This document shows, piece after piece, positions 54,171-62,652 of a stretch of DNA of 64,000 nucleotides. Each line of letters starts with the position of its first letter. Positions within the stretch are counted from its first letter, which is position 1. A program made the translations under genes and the position numbers. The notes under the pieces were generated by a model. That model saw only the letters and a list, made by a program, of their open reading frames with translations, searched no databases and had not been told where the DNA came from. Location of the stretch: contig NZ_LMPC01000009.1 in the NCBI RefSeq assembly GCF_001423745.1, positions 31,737 to 95,736 on the forward strand. Reading direction: 5' to 3'. The stretch comes from Arthrobacter sp. Leaf337 (GTDB lineage: Bacteria; Actinomycetota; Actinomycetes; Actinomycetales; Micrococcaceae).

Positions 54171-55193
54171 TCAGCCCAGCGCCCGCGGGTGGGCGGCGGC
54201 GTAGATCTCCCGCAAGGTATCGGCCGTGACCAGCGTGTAGACCTGCGTGGTGGTGACCGAGGCGTGGCCCAGGAGTTCCTGGACCACCCGGACGTCCGCG
54301 CCGCCTTCCAGGAGGTGTGTGGCAAAGGAATGGCGCAGGGTGTGCGGCGAGACGTCCTTGGTGATGTTGGCTTTGTCCGCCGCTGCCTTGAGGATGGTCC
54401 AGGCGCTCTGCCTGCTGATCCGGCCGCCGCGGGCGTTCAGGAAAAGCGCCGGCGTGCCCTTGCCTTTGGCTGCAAGCAAAGGCCGCCCCCGCACCAGGTA
54501 CGCGTCAAGGGCGCGTGCACCGTACGACCCCAAAGGCACCAGACGTTCCTTGGACCCCTTGCCGAACAGCCGGACAATCGCCGGGCCGTCCAGCTCCGGT
54601 TGCAGCGAGATGTCGTCCACATCCAGGCCCACCGCCTCGCTGATGCGGGCGCCGGTGGAGTAGAGGAATTCCAGCAGGGCCCGGTCCCTCAGGCCTGTTG
54701 CCGTGTCCGTGCCGGCCGCTTCCAGGATCCTGGTGACCTCATCGACGCTGATCGCCCTGGGCAGGCGCTTACCCGGCATTGGCGGGTGGACGTCGCTGGC
54801 GGGATCCGCCGTCGTGATTCCCTCCAGGGCCCAGAACTTATGGAGCCCGCGGACCGCCACGACCGTCCGCGCCGCAGACCTGACACCGAGGGCCGTCCCG
54901 CCGTCGGAACCGTCGGACAATGCCTGCACGAAGCCGGTGACGTGCCGGCGGGTGACCTCGCCTGGGCGGTCCGGACCGCACGCCGCGAGGTAGTTGGCGT
55001 AACGGGACAGGTCGCGGCGGTAGGCGGACAGCGTGTTCGCTGCCAGCCCCCGCTCCACGCCCATGTGCTGGAGGTAGTCGCCCACTGCCCGGTCTATGGC
55101 GTTGCGCGGCCGAACAGCCGTTTCCGCGCCGGACGCCGATTGTGCCTGTTCAGCACCGGCACGTTCCGGCGCGGGAGTGACGGTGCTGCCCAT
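54171..55193 (-). CDS. xerD: Tyrosine recombinase XerD
   Basis: Site-specific recombinase resolving chromosome dimers at dif. The core-binding domain ([20 protein letters not shown]) precedes the catalytic domain with Arg in [28 protein letters not shown] (His-x-x-Arg) and Tyr in [12 protein letters not shown]. 340 residues from the ATG at 55193, which overlaps the upstream Nudix stop as TGATG. An Ala/Glu-rich N-terminal extension of about 35 residues is present. The linkage pyrG-Nudix-xerD is the mycobacterial order. Confidence 0.94.
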   Translation of the reverse strand: MGSTVTPAPERAGAEQAQSASGAETAVRPRNAIDRAVGDYLQHMGVERGLAANTLSAYRRDLSRYANYLAACGPDRPGEVTRRHVTGFVQALSDGSDGGTALGVRSAARTVVAVRGLHKFWALEGITTADPASDVHPPMPGKRLPRAISVDEVTRILEAAGTDTATGLRDRALLEFLYSTGARISEAVGLDVDDISLQPELDGPAIVRLFGKGSKERLVPLGSYGARALDAYLVRGRPLLAAKGKGTPALFLNARGGRISRQSAWTILKAAADKANITKDVSPHTLRHSFATHLLEGGADVRVVQELLGHASVTTTQVYTLVTADTLREIYAAAHPRALG

Positions 55194-55855
55194 CAACGCT
55201 GGCTGGGATGGGCGGGCCAGGGTGCGTTCCCCGGACGCAGATGCTCGAAGCCTTCTGCGCGGGCCGCCGCTGCGGCAAGAATTCCGACGACGGCGGACGG
55301 GTTGTGCAGCCGGCCCTCCAGGACTGCCGCCACTGCGTCCTCCAGCGGCGTCCAGTGCAGTTCGATCTCCGCTTCCTCATCGGTGCGGACATGGAGTTCA
55401 TGATCGGGCACATCGCTCAGGTCCCGGGCAAGGTAGATGCGGATGGCCTCGCTGGAGGATCCGGGCGAGTTGAAAAAGTCTGCCAGCACATTCCATGTCC
55501 CGGCTACCAGGTCCGCTTCCTCGGCAAGCTCCCGAGCGGCGCCTACGACGAAGTCCTCACCCTCAATGTCCAGCAGGCCGGCCGGGATCTCCCACAGGTC
55601 CATGCCCACGGGATGCCGGTACTGCTTCATCAGCAGCACTTCACCGGCCTCGTTCATAGGCAGGACTGCCACCGCGCCCGGATGGTCGATGTAATCGCGG
55701 ACCAGCTCGTCGCCGTTTTCGCTGAGCTGGAAGCTGTCGCTGACAACGTCCCAGATGCGGCCTTCATACACCTTCCGGGACGACAAAAGACGGCGCGGGC
55801 TCGGCGCATCCGAAACCTGCCGTGCAGCATTGGGGGTTTCAGGCATACCGGGCAT
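55193..55855 (-). CDS. ADP-ribose pyrophosphatase-like Nudix hydrolase
   Basis: A 220-residue Nudix protein of the ADP-ribose pyrophosphatase branch (Rv1700-like). [15 protein letters not shown] is the N-terminal dimer part; [15 protein letters not shown] with [11 protein letters not shown] is the Nudix box. Its stop overlaps the xerD start. The substrate ADP-ribose or other nucleotide sugars is inferred. It begins 27 bases after pyrG. Confidence 0.89.
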   Translation of the reverse strand: MPGMPETPNAARQVSDAPSPRRLLSSRKVYEGRIWDVVSDSFQLSENGDELVRDYIDHPGAVAVLPMNEAGEVLLMKQYRHPVGMDLWEIPAGLLDIEGEDFVVGAARELAEEADLVAGTWNVLADFFNSPGSSSEAIRIYLARDLSDVPDHELHVRTDEEAEIELHWTPLEDAVAAVLEGRLHNPSAVVGILAAAAARAEGFEHLRPGNAPWPAHPSQR

Positions 55856-55882
55856 CGCGCCGTCCTTTGATTTAGTTGGTGA

Positions 55883-57691
55883 CTACTTGGCCGAGACCTT
55901 GCGGGCGGAGCCGCCGGCCTCAGCCGGTGCTTCCGCACCGGTTACTTCCGCGGTCTTCGTTTCCGCGCCGTTAGCGGAGGGAAGCAGGTCCCCGCCCTTC
56001 TGGTGATCCAGCGCAGCCTTGACCAGGCCCGCGAACAAAGGATGCGGCCGGGTGGGGCGGGAGCTCAGCTCCGGGTGCGCCTGCGTGGCCACGTAGTACG
56101 GGTGGACGTCGCGGGGAAGCTCCACGTACTCCACCAGCTTGCCGTCCGGAGACGTGCCGGAGAACACGAGCCCCTTCGACGCAATCTGGTCGCGGTACTT
56201 GTTGTTGACCTCGTAGCGGTGGCGGTGCCGTTCGCTGACCTTGGTGGTGCCGTAGGTCTCGGCGATTACGGAGCCTTCGTCCAGCCTGGCTTCGTAGAGG
56301 CCAAGGCGCATGGTGCCGCCAAGGTCGCCCTTGCCGTCGACGATGTCCAGCTGCTCTTCCATGGTGGCGATAACCGGGTACTTGGAGTCCGGCTCGAATT
56401 CGCTGGACGATGCGCCCTCGAGGCCCACCACGTTCCGGGCGTACTCGATGACCATGCACTGGAGACCCAGGCACAGGCCCAGGACCGGCAGCTTGGTTTC
56501 GCGGGCGTACTTCAGGGCGCCCAGTTTGCCTTCGAGGCCGCGGATGCCGAAGCCCCCGGGCACGCAGATGGCGTCCACGCCATCCAGGGAGTTGACGGCG
56601 CCTTCGTGCGTTTCGCATTCGTCCGAGGGGACCCAGCGGATCTTCACCTTGGTGTCGTTGGCGAAACCGCCGGCGCGCAGGGCCTCGGTGACGGAGAGGT
56701 AGGCGTCCGGCAGGTCGATGTACTTGCCCACCAGGGCGATTTCCACCTCGTGCTTGGGATTGTGGACCGCTTCGAGCAGCTTGTCCCAGCTGGTCCAGTC
56801 AACATCCTTGAATGGCAGGTCCAGTGCACGGACGATGTAGGAGTCCAGGCCCTGGGAGTGCAGGGTCTTGGGAATGTCGTAGATGCTCGGGGCGTCCGGG
56901 CAGCCGATCACGGCGTCGATGTCGACGTCGCACATGCGGCCGATCTTGTCGCGCATGGCCTGCGGGACTTCGCGGTCCGAACGGATCACGATCGCCTCGG
57001 GCTGAATGCCGATGGAGCGCAGCGCGGCAACGGAGTGCTGCGTCGGCTTGGTCTTCAGTTCCTGGGACGGTCCGATGTACGGGACCAGGGACACGTGCAG
57101 GAAGAAGACATTGCCGCGGCCGATGTCCTGGCGGACCTGGCGGGCGGACTCGAGGAAGGGCTGCGACTCGATGTCGCCTACTGTTCCGCCGATCTCCGTG
57201 ATGATGACGTCCGGAGCGTTCTTGCCTTCGGCAGGAAGCCGCATCCGGCGCTTGATCTCATCGGTGATGTGCGGGATGACCTGGACGGTGTCGCCGAGGT
57301 ACTCGCCGCGGCGTTCCTTGGCGATAACCGTGGAGTAGACCTGGCCGGTCGTGACGTTGGCGGACCCCTCAAGGTTTTCATCGAGGAAGCGCTCGTAGTG
57401 GCCGACGTCCAGGTCAGTCTCGGCGCCGTCGTCAGTCACGAAGACTTCGCCGTGCTGGAAGGGGTTCATCGTGCCCGGATCCACATTCAGGTAGGGATCG
57501 AGCTTCTGCATTGTTACAGACAAACCGCGTGCCCGCAGCAGGTGGCCGAGGCTCGAAGCCGTCAGTCCCTTGCCTAGCGAGGACGCCACACCGCCGGTGA
57601 CGAAGATGTGTTTGGTCGTCTTGGACGAGCCCGGGAACCGGGAATTTACACGGGAATTTGATCGCTGCACCACGGAATTCGAGCCTATCAT
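55883..57691 (-). CDS. pyrG: CTP synthase
   Basis: Makes CTP from UTP, ATP and glutamine. The amidoligase domain begins at [14 protein letters not shown], with [13 protein letters not shown] further on. The glutaminase domain has nucleophile Cys in [11 protein letters not shown] and the His/Glu pair in [18 protein letters not shown] place the start at the ATG at 57691 with GGAAGG upstream; an in-frame TTG at 57766 adds 25 weakly supported residues. About 602 residues, with a Ser/Asn-rich start and an Ala/Glu/Lys tail. Confidence 0.94.
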   Translation of the reverse strand: MIGSNSVVQRSNSRVNSRFPGSSKTTKHIFVTGGVASSLGKGLTASSLGHLLRARGLSVTMQKLDPYLNVDPGTMNPFQHGEVFVTDDGAETDLDVGHYERFLDENLEGSANVTTGQVYSTVIAKERRGEYLGDTVQVIPHITDEIKRRMRLPAEGKNAPDVIITEIGGTVGDIESQPFLESARQVRQDIGRGNVFFLHVSLVPYIGPSQELKTKPTQHSVAALRSIGIQPEAIVIRSDREVPQAMRDKIGRMCDVDIDAVIGCPDAPSIYDIPKTLHSQGLDSYIVRALDLPFKDVDWTSWDKLLEAVHNPKHEVEIALVGKYIDLPDAYLSVTEALRAGGFANDTKVKIRWVPSDECETHEGAVNSLDGVDAICVPGGFGIRGLEGKLGALKYARETKLPVLGLCLGLQCMVIEYARNVVGLEGASSSEFEPDSKYPVIATMEEQLDIVDGKGDLGGTMRLGLYEARLDEGSVIAETYGTTKVSERHRHRYEVNNKYRDQIASKGLVFSGTSPDGKLVEYVELPRDVHPYYVATQAHPELSSRPTRPHPLFAGLVKAALDHQKGGDLLPSANGAETKTAEVTGAEAPAEAGGSARKVSAK

Positions 57692-57836
57692 CAATTGAGC
57701 CTTCCACGGGTCGAAAATCGGATTCCCCAAATGCTTCAGTCTCCCCCGCTGTCCCCTCCTGATCAAGCCTGGTCAGGTGACGGCGGCTTCCGGGTGCCGG
57801 ACCGGTCCGGCGGATGTGACCAGTCTCGCAGTATTC

Positions 57837-59576
57837 TCAGGCCCGCTGCGGCAGCAGCTTGGCGTCGTCCAGAAGCTCCTGGGCGTGGGCCTGGGCCGTC
57901 TCGGAATCCTCCTGGCCGGCAAGCATCCGGGCCAGCTCCTTGACCCTTTCGGGGCCATCGAGCAGCCGCACGTCGCTCGAGGTGAACCCGGTGGCGGTGC
58001 CGCCGTCGGCCCCTCTGACCGATGTTTTGGTGACGGTGATGTGCTGGTCCGCGAACGCGGCGACCTGGGGCAGGTGCGTGACCACCAGGACCTGCACATG
58101 CTGTGCCAGCATGGCCAGCCGGCGGCCGATCTCGACGGCGGCCCGCCCGCCCACGCCGGCATCCACTTCGTCGAACACAAAAGTGGGCACCGGATCCACG
58201 GCAGCCAGCACCACCTCAATGGCCAGCATCACGCGGGAAAGCTCGCCTCCGGAGGCGCCCTTGCCCAGCGGCCGCGCCGGCGCACCGGAGTGGGGCTGGA
58301 GCAGGAACGAGATCTCGTCCGCGCCGTACGGCATCAGCTGGGCGGCGGGCTCGATGGTGATCACCAGGGTCGCGTCGGCCATGGCCAGGGCCTTCAGTTC
58401 GGCGCTGACCCGTGCCGACAGGTCCTTGGCTGCCTTGCCGCGGATCTTGCTGATGGCCGCAGCCTCTTTTTTCAGCTCAGCCTCGGTCCGGGCGACCTCC
58501 GCGTCCAGCGCCTCGATCCGGGTGGAGTCGTCCTGCAGTTCGTCGAAGCGGACACGCGCGTTCTCCGCCCAGACCAGGACCTCGTCGATGCTGGGGGCAT
58601 ACTTGCGGACCAGCTTGGCCAGGGCGGCCCGCCGGTCCTCGATTTCCGCGAGCCGCTCCGGCCCCTCTGAATCCAGCCCGGCCTGGTAGCTCGCCAGTTC
58701 CGTGGCAATGTCGTTCAGCAGGAAACCGACCTCCGCCAGGCGCGCGGCTGCCGCTCCGAGTTCGGCGTCGTGCTCGGCCACGTGTTCCAGGGTCCGTTTC
58801 GCCGCGTCCACCAGGGTGGTGGCGTCGCCCTCGTCGCCGTAGTCCTCCGCGATGAGCGCCTGGTGCGCGGTATTAGCCGCAATCCTGAGTTCTTCCACGT
58901 TGGCCAGTTTCACGGCCTCAGCCTTGAGAGACTCGTCCTCCCCCGGCTGCGGATCCACGTCATCGATCTCTGCCAGGGCTATCTGCAGCGATTCCGCTTC
59001 GCGGAGCCTGTCCCGTGCGGCACCGCGCAGTGTGTCCAGCTCCGTCTGGCTGGCCTTCCAGTGGCTGTACAGCGACTGGTATGTCCCCAGCGGGCCCGCC
59101 AGGGCGTCGCCGGCAAATTTGTCCAGGGCACCGCGCTGGGCAACTGCCCCCTTTAGCCTGATCTGGTCCGACTGGCCATGGACCACCACCAGGCTTTCAC
59201 CGATCTCCGCGAGGACCCCCACGGGGGCGGCGCGCCCGCCAAGGTACGCACGGCTGCGTCCGTCCGCCCCCAGGCGACGGGCAAGGATCAGTTCGGCGCC
59301 GCCGTCGAACTCTTCAACGTCGGCGCCGGCTTCCCGTGCGCGGTGCACGGCGGCATGGCCGGCGTCCAGCTTCAGGACGGCCTCCGCCGAGGCGCTCTTC
59401 GCGCCGCTGCGGACCGCGCCCGCATCCGAGCGGGCACCCAGGAGGAGCCCGACGGCGGTGACCACCATGGTCTTGCCGGCGCCGGTCTCGCCGGTCACCA
59501 CGCTGAGGCCAGGGCCAAGCGGGAGGGTTGCGTCGGTGATGACGCCGAGGTCGCGGATTCTCAGTTCTTCAAGCAT
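57837..59576 (-). CDS. recN: DNA repair ATPase RecN
   Basis: SMC-like protein of double-strand break repair. Residues 1-40 carry IRDLGVITDATLPLGPGLSV and the Walker A VTGETGAGKTMVVT; a coiled-coil-rich middle (150-360) follows; the C-terminal head has GGELSRVMLAIEVV and Walker B FVFDEVDAGVGG. 579 residues. It lies 3 bases after nadK. In M. tuberculosis two further genes separate recN from pyrG; here there is only a gene-free gap. Confidence 0.95.
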   Translation of the reverse strand: MLEELRIRDLGVITDATLPLGPGLSVVTGETGAGKTMVVTAVGLLLGARSDAGAVRSGAKSASAEAVLKLDAGHAAVHRAREAGADVEEFDGGAELILARRLGADGRSRAYLGGRAAPVGVLAEIGESLVVVHGQSDQIRLKGAVAQRGALDKFAGDALAGPLGTYQSLYSHWKASQTELDTLRGAARDRLREAESLQIALAEIDDVDPQPGEDESLKAEAVKLANVEELRIAANTAHQALIAEDYGDEGDATTLVDAAKRTLEHVAEHDAELGAAAARLAEVGFLLNDIATELASYQAGLDSEGPERLAEIEDRRAALAKLVRKYAPSIDEVLVWAENARVRFDELQDDSTRIEALDAEVARTEAELKKEAAAISKIRGKAAKDLSARVSAELKALAMADATLVITIEPAAQLMPYGADEISFLLQPHSGAPARPLGKGASGGELSRVMLAIEVVLAAVDPVPTFVFDEVDAGVGGRAAVEIGRRLAMLAQHVQVLVVTHLPQVAAFADQHITVTKTSVRGADGGTATGFTSSDVRLLDGPERVKELARMLAGQEDSETAQAHAQELLDDAKLLPQRA

Positions 59577-59579
59577 GAT

Positions 59580-60602
59580 TCACTTCGCAGTCGTCGGATC
59601 AGTCTCGGACGTCCCGGTGTGCCGGGGACCCGCGGGCGGCGCCATGGGCCTGGGGGTACGGATGATGGGCACGGGCCCGGTGTGGATGGACTCGGACTGG
59701 GGCATGGGCCCGCGCCAGCCGTGAATGGGAAGCTGGAACTTCCGGACCAGCCTCGCCGAGAACGGTGTCTGGTGCGTCCGCGCGAGCCGCACCGGCGTGG
59801 CCGAGCGGGTTACTTCCACGCGTGCGCCCGGCGGCAGGTCCACGGAACGGCGGCCGTCACACCAGAGCACACCCTGGGCATCGGTCCGGTTCAGGACCTC
59901 CACAGCCAGCCTGGACCGGGGTGAGACCACCAGCGGCTTGGCGAAGAGCGCGTGGGCGCTGATGGGAACGATCACCAGGGCTTCCACTTCGGGCCACACC
60001 ACCGGACCGCCGGCGGAGAAGGCATAGGCCGTTGAGCCGGTGGGCGTTGCCATCACCACACCGTCACAGCCGAACGAAGTCAGAGGACGCTCATCCACCT
60101 CCGTGACCACCTCAAGCATCCGTTCCCGGTTGCCCTTCTCGATCGCGGCCTCGTTCAGCGCCCACGTGTGCCAGATCTTCTGTCCGCGGACCCAGACCTG
60201 GACGTCGATGGTCATCCGCTCTTCCACCGTGTAGTCGCGGCTGGCGATCCATTCCACGGTCTGGGCAAGGTCGGCCCGCTCGCTCTCGGCGAGGAAGCCC
60301 ACATGGCCCAGGTTGACGCCGAGCAGCGGCACGTCCACTTCCCGGACCAGCTCGGCGGCACGGAGGATGGTGCCGTCACCGCCCAGGACCATGACAAGCT
60401 CGACGTCGGCAAGCTGGATGTGGTCGTGGAGGATCTCGACGGGATCATCGAGCCGGCCGAAAAAACCTTCCATGTCTTCGAGTTCGGATTTTTGCATCAC
60501 GGGAACAATGCCTGAGGCGTGCAGCTGGATGCACGCCTCCCAGGCAGCCTTCAGTGATTCCTCGCGGCCGGTGTGGGCAAGGACCAGTACACGCCTGCTC
60601 AT
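59580..60602 (-). CDS. nadK: NAD kinase
   Basis: Phosphorylates NAD to NADP. The ATG at 60602 gives MSRRVLVLAHTGREES; the longer in-frame start enters tlyA. The catalytic GGDGT motif is VLGGDGTILRAAE near residue 75, and NEAAIEKGNRERM and the TPTGSTAYAFSAGGP motif are intact. 340 residues. The last 40 or so residues are Pro/Thr-rich and look like a lineage extension. A RecN gene follows. Confidence 0.95.
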   Translation of the reverse strand: MSRRVLVLAHTGREESLKAAWEACIQLHASGIVPVMQKSELEDMEGFFGRLDDPVEILHDHIQLADVELVMVLGGDGTILRAAELVREVDVPLLGVNLGHVGFLAESERADLAQTVEWIASRDYTVEERMTIDVQVWVRGQKIWHTWALNEAAIEKGNRERMLEVVTEVDERPLTSFGCDGVVMATPTGSTAYAFSAGGPVVWPEVEALVIVPISAHALFAKPLVVSPRSRLAVEVLNRTDAQGVLWCDGRRSVDLPPGARVEVTRSATPVRLARTHQTPFSARLVRKFQLPIHGWRGPMPQSESIHTGPVPIIRTPRPMAPPAGPRHTGTSETDPTTAK

Positions 60603-60615
60603 CGGGTTCCGCTTT

Positions 60616-61428
60616 CTAGTGGTTCGGCCAGATTGTTCCGAGCAACGCAGCAAGGGCTGCGTCCCGCTCTTCGATCTTAGGCAAGTCTGAGGTGATCCTG
60701 CGCTTTATCCACAGGAAGTATTCGACGTTTCCGTCCTGGCCGGGCAGCGGGCTTGCTGCGAGGCCGCGCAGCTCGAGCCCGGCGTCCAGCGCTGCATTGG
60801 CGACTTTTTCCACCGCCATCCGGCGTTCACGTTCGGAATTCACTACGCCGGTGCGGCCCAGCCGGTCCTTGCCGATCTCGAACTGCGGCTTGACCATCAG
60901 GACCAGGTCACCGCCGGGATGCGTGCATGCCGCCAGCGGCACCAGGACCAGGGTCAGCGAGATGAACGACAGGTCAGCGACAGTCAGCGCCGCAGGGCCG
61001 CCGATCGCGTCAGGCGTCATGTAGCGCACGTTGAGGCCTTCGTGCACGGACACGCGGGGGTCGTTCCTGAGCTGGGCAACCAGCTGGCCGTGTCCGACGT
61101 CGACCGCCACCACGTGGTCCGCGCCGCGCCTCAGCAGGACCTCAGTGAAGCCGCCGGTGGAGGCTCCGGCGTCCAGGCAGCGCTTTCCTTCCGCTGTGAC
61201 GTCCGGGAATGCGTCCAGGGCCCCGGCCAGTTTGTGGCCGGCACGGCTGACATACGTGTCCTGCCCGTCATCGGCAACGTCCAGGGGCGTGAGGTCGTCC
61301 ACCTGGACGGAGGCTTTGGCGAGAACACTGCCGTCTGAGCTGACTTTGCCTTCGGCAATCAGGCGCGCGGCGTGGGTACGGGACCTCGCCAGCCCGCGGG
61401 CGACGAGCATTTGATCAAGCCTTGCCAT
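60616..61428 (-). CDS. tlyA: TlyA-family rRNA 2'-O-methyltransferase
   Basis: SAM-dependent methyltransferase with an N-terminal S4 RNA-binding domain (MARLDQMLVARGLARSRTHA) and an FtsJ-like Rossmann fold (LDAGASTGGFTEVLLRRGA). TlyA methylates 16S and 23S rRNA and its loss gives capreomycin resistance in mycobacteria. 270 residues. ATG at 61428 is 2 bases after the small upstream gene. The tlyA-nadK-recN order matches mycobacteria. Confidence 0.95.
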   Translation of the reverse strand: MARLDQMLVARGLARSRTHAARLIAEGKVSSDGSVLAKASVQVDDLTPLDVADDGQDTYVSRAGHKLAGALDAFPDVTAEGKRCLDAGASTGGFTEVLLRRGADHVVAVDVGHGQLVAQLRNDPRVSVHEGLNVRYMTPDAIGGPAALTVADLSFISLTLVLVPLAACTHPGGDLVLMVKPQFEIGKDRLGRTGVVNSERERRMAVEKVANAALDAGLELRGLAASPLPGQDGNVEYFLWIKRRITSDLPKIEERDAALAALLGTIWPNH

Positions 61429-61430
61429 CC

Positions 61431-61631
61431 TCAGGCGTCACCCTCAGCCGACGGGTCGTCGTCATTCAGCGCGTCCAGCAGTGCGTCGTGGAGTGCGGAG
61501 TAGGCCTCGGCATGCCCGGCAACAGGCAGGCCCTGAATGTCGGCCAGGCGGTCAAGGACCTCGTCGACCGCAGAGTCTCCGACCGGGCTCACGCCACTGC
61601 CGGCGTCCGGAATGTTGTTCAGCTCGGTCAT
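61431..61631 (-). CDS. Small acidic protein (Rv1693-like position)
   Basis: A 66-residue acidic protein (SAVDEVLDRLADIQGLPVAG then YSALHDALLDALND), probably helical. It matches in place the short gene between the HAD phosphatase and tlyA in mycobacteria. A TAGACT -10 element lies six bases before its ATG, so it may have its own leaderless mRNA and drive tlyA-nadK-recN. Function unknown. Confidence 0.75.
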   Translation of the reverse strand: MTELNNIPDAGSGVSPVGDSAVDEVLDRLADIQGLPVAGHAEAYSALHDALLDALNDDDPSAEGDA

Positions 61632-61637
61632 GTTCCC

Positions 61638-61643
61638 AGTCTA
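61638..61643 (-). promoter_or_regulatory. -10 element for a probable leaderless start inside the tlyA operon
   Basis: Minus-strand TAGACT, six bases (GGGAAC), then the ATG of the 66-residue gene. It lies in the 22-base gap after the HAD gene. Confidence 0.55.
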
Positions 61644-61653
61644 GTGAGTCGTC

Positions 61654-62646
61654 TTAGTGCGTCAGCCATTCGATGGCCGGTGCCAGCGGAGCGTCTTCCT
61701 GCGGATTTGCCGTCCACCACGCCGAGCAGGCCGCACGCCACGAGTCCAGGTCACCGGGAAGCCCGCTGATGTGGACTGATTCTCCCCGCACCACGGCGGA
61801 GGCTGCACCGCAACGGAACGTGCCGCCGTCGTGCTCTTCCACAACGGGGTACGGGCGGTACAGATCGCTGAGGTCATTGATGAGGTAGTCCGGCCGCTCG
61901 GCCGTGCGGGCGGCGAGGATCGATTCCCGGGTATCGACGCCGGTGAGCACCGCCACCGTGGCGAAGCCGGCGTTGTTTCCGCCGAGGATGTCGGTGTCCA
62001 GCCGGTCGCCGACGACGAGCGGACGGTCGGAGGTGAGCCGCTTGGCGGCGGTGCGGAACAGGGGCGCCTCGGGCTTTCCGGCCACCAGGGGCCGCTGTCC
62101 GGTGGCCGCCGCAACGGCAGCCACCAGGGTTCCGTTGCCGGGAGCGATGCCCCGGGCCTGCGGGATGGACATGTCCGTGTTGGTGGCAACCCAGAGGGCG
62201 CCGCCGGCGATAACGTATGAGGCCTCAGCGAGGTCCTTCCAGCCGATCTCGGGATTGAATCCCTGGACCACGGCTACCGGATTGTCCTTTGCACTGTGGA
62301 CCGGGGTCAGTCCCACGAGCTCCACCTCATGCGCCAGTGCCGGGCTCCCTGTCACCAGGACACGCGCGCCCGCCGGCAGGAGTCCGGCCAGCAGCTCGCC
62401 GGCCGCCTGCGAGGAACTGACCACCTGCTCGTCTGCGGCGGGAGCGCCAAGCTCGCGCAAGTGGGCTGCCACCTGCGCGGGCGTCCGGGATGCGTTGTTG
62501 GTGACGTAGCCAAGTCCGACGTCGATTCCTGCCAGTTGCCGCAGGGCCTCGACGGCGCCCGGGATGGCGTGGGGACCGGCGTAGACGACTCCGTCAAGGT
62601 CCGACAGGAGGGCGTCGAACCTGGAGATCAATGAAGCACCGCTCAT
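61654..62646 (-). CDS. HAD-IIA phosphatase (Rv1692-like)
   Basis: A 330-residue HAD hydrolase. The nucleophile motif is LLSDLDGVVYAG near residue 14, cap domain type IIA follows, with GYVTNNASRTPAQVAAHLREL and the late GDRLDTDILGGNNAG. The last 60 or so residues extend past the usual HAD-IIA core. The mycobacterial relative acts as a glycerol 3-phosphate phosphatase in lipid recycling; the same role here is inferred. It follows the TPR gene by 6 bases. Confidence 0.9.
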   Translation of the reverse strand: MSGASLISRFDALLSDLDGVVYAGPHAIPGAVEALRQLAGIDVGLGYVTNNASRTPAQVAAHLRELGAPAADEQVVSSSQAAGELLAGLLPAGARVLVTGSPALAHEVELVGLTPVHSAKDNPVAVVQGFNPEIGWKDLAEASYVIAGGALWVATNTDMSIPQARGIAPGNGTLVAAVAAATGQRPLVAGKPEAPLFRTAAKRLTSDRPLVVGDRLDTDILGGNNAGFATVAVLTGVDTRESILAARTAERPDYLINDLSDLYRPYPVVEEHDGGTFRCGAASAVVRGESVHISGLPGDLDSWRAACSAWWTANPQEDAPLAPAIEWLTH

Positions 62647-62652
62647 GCGCAG

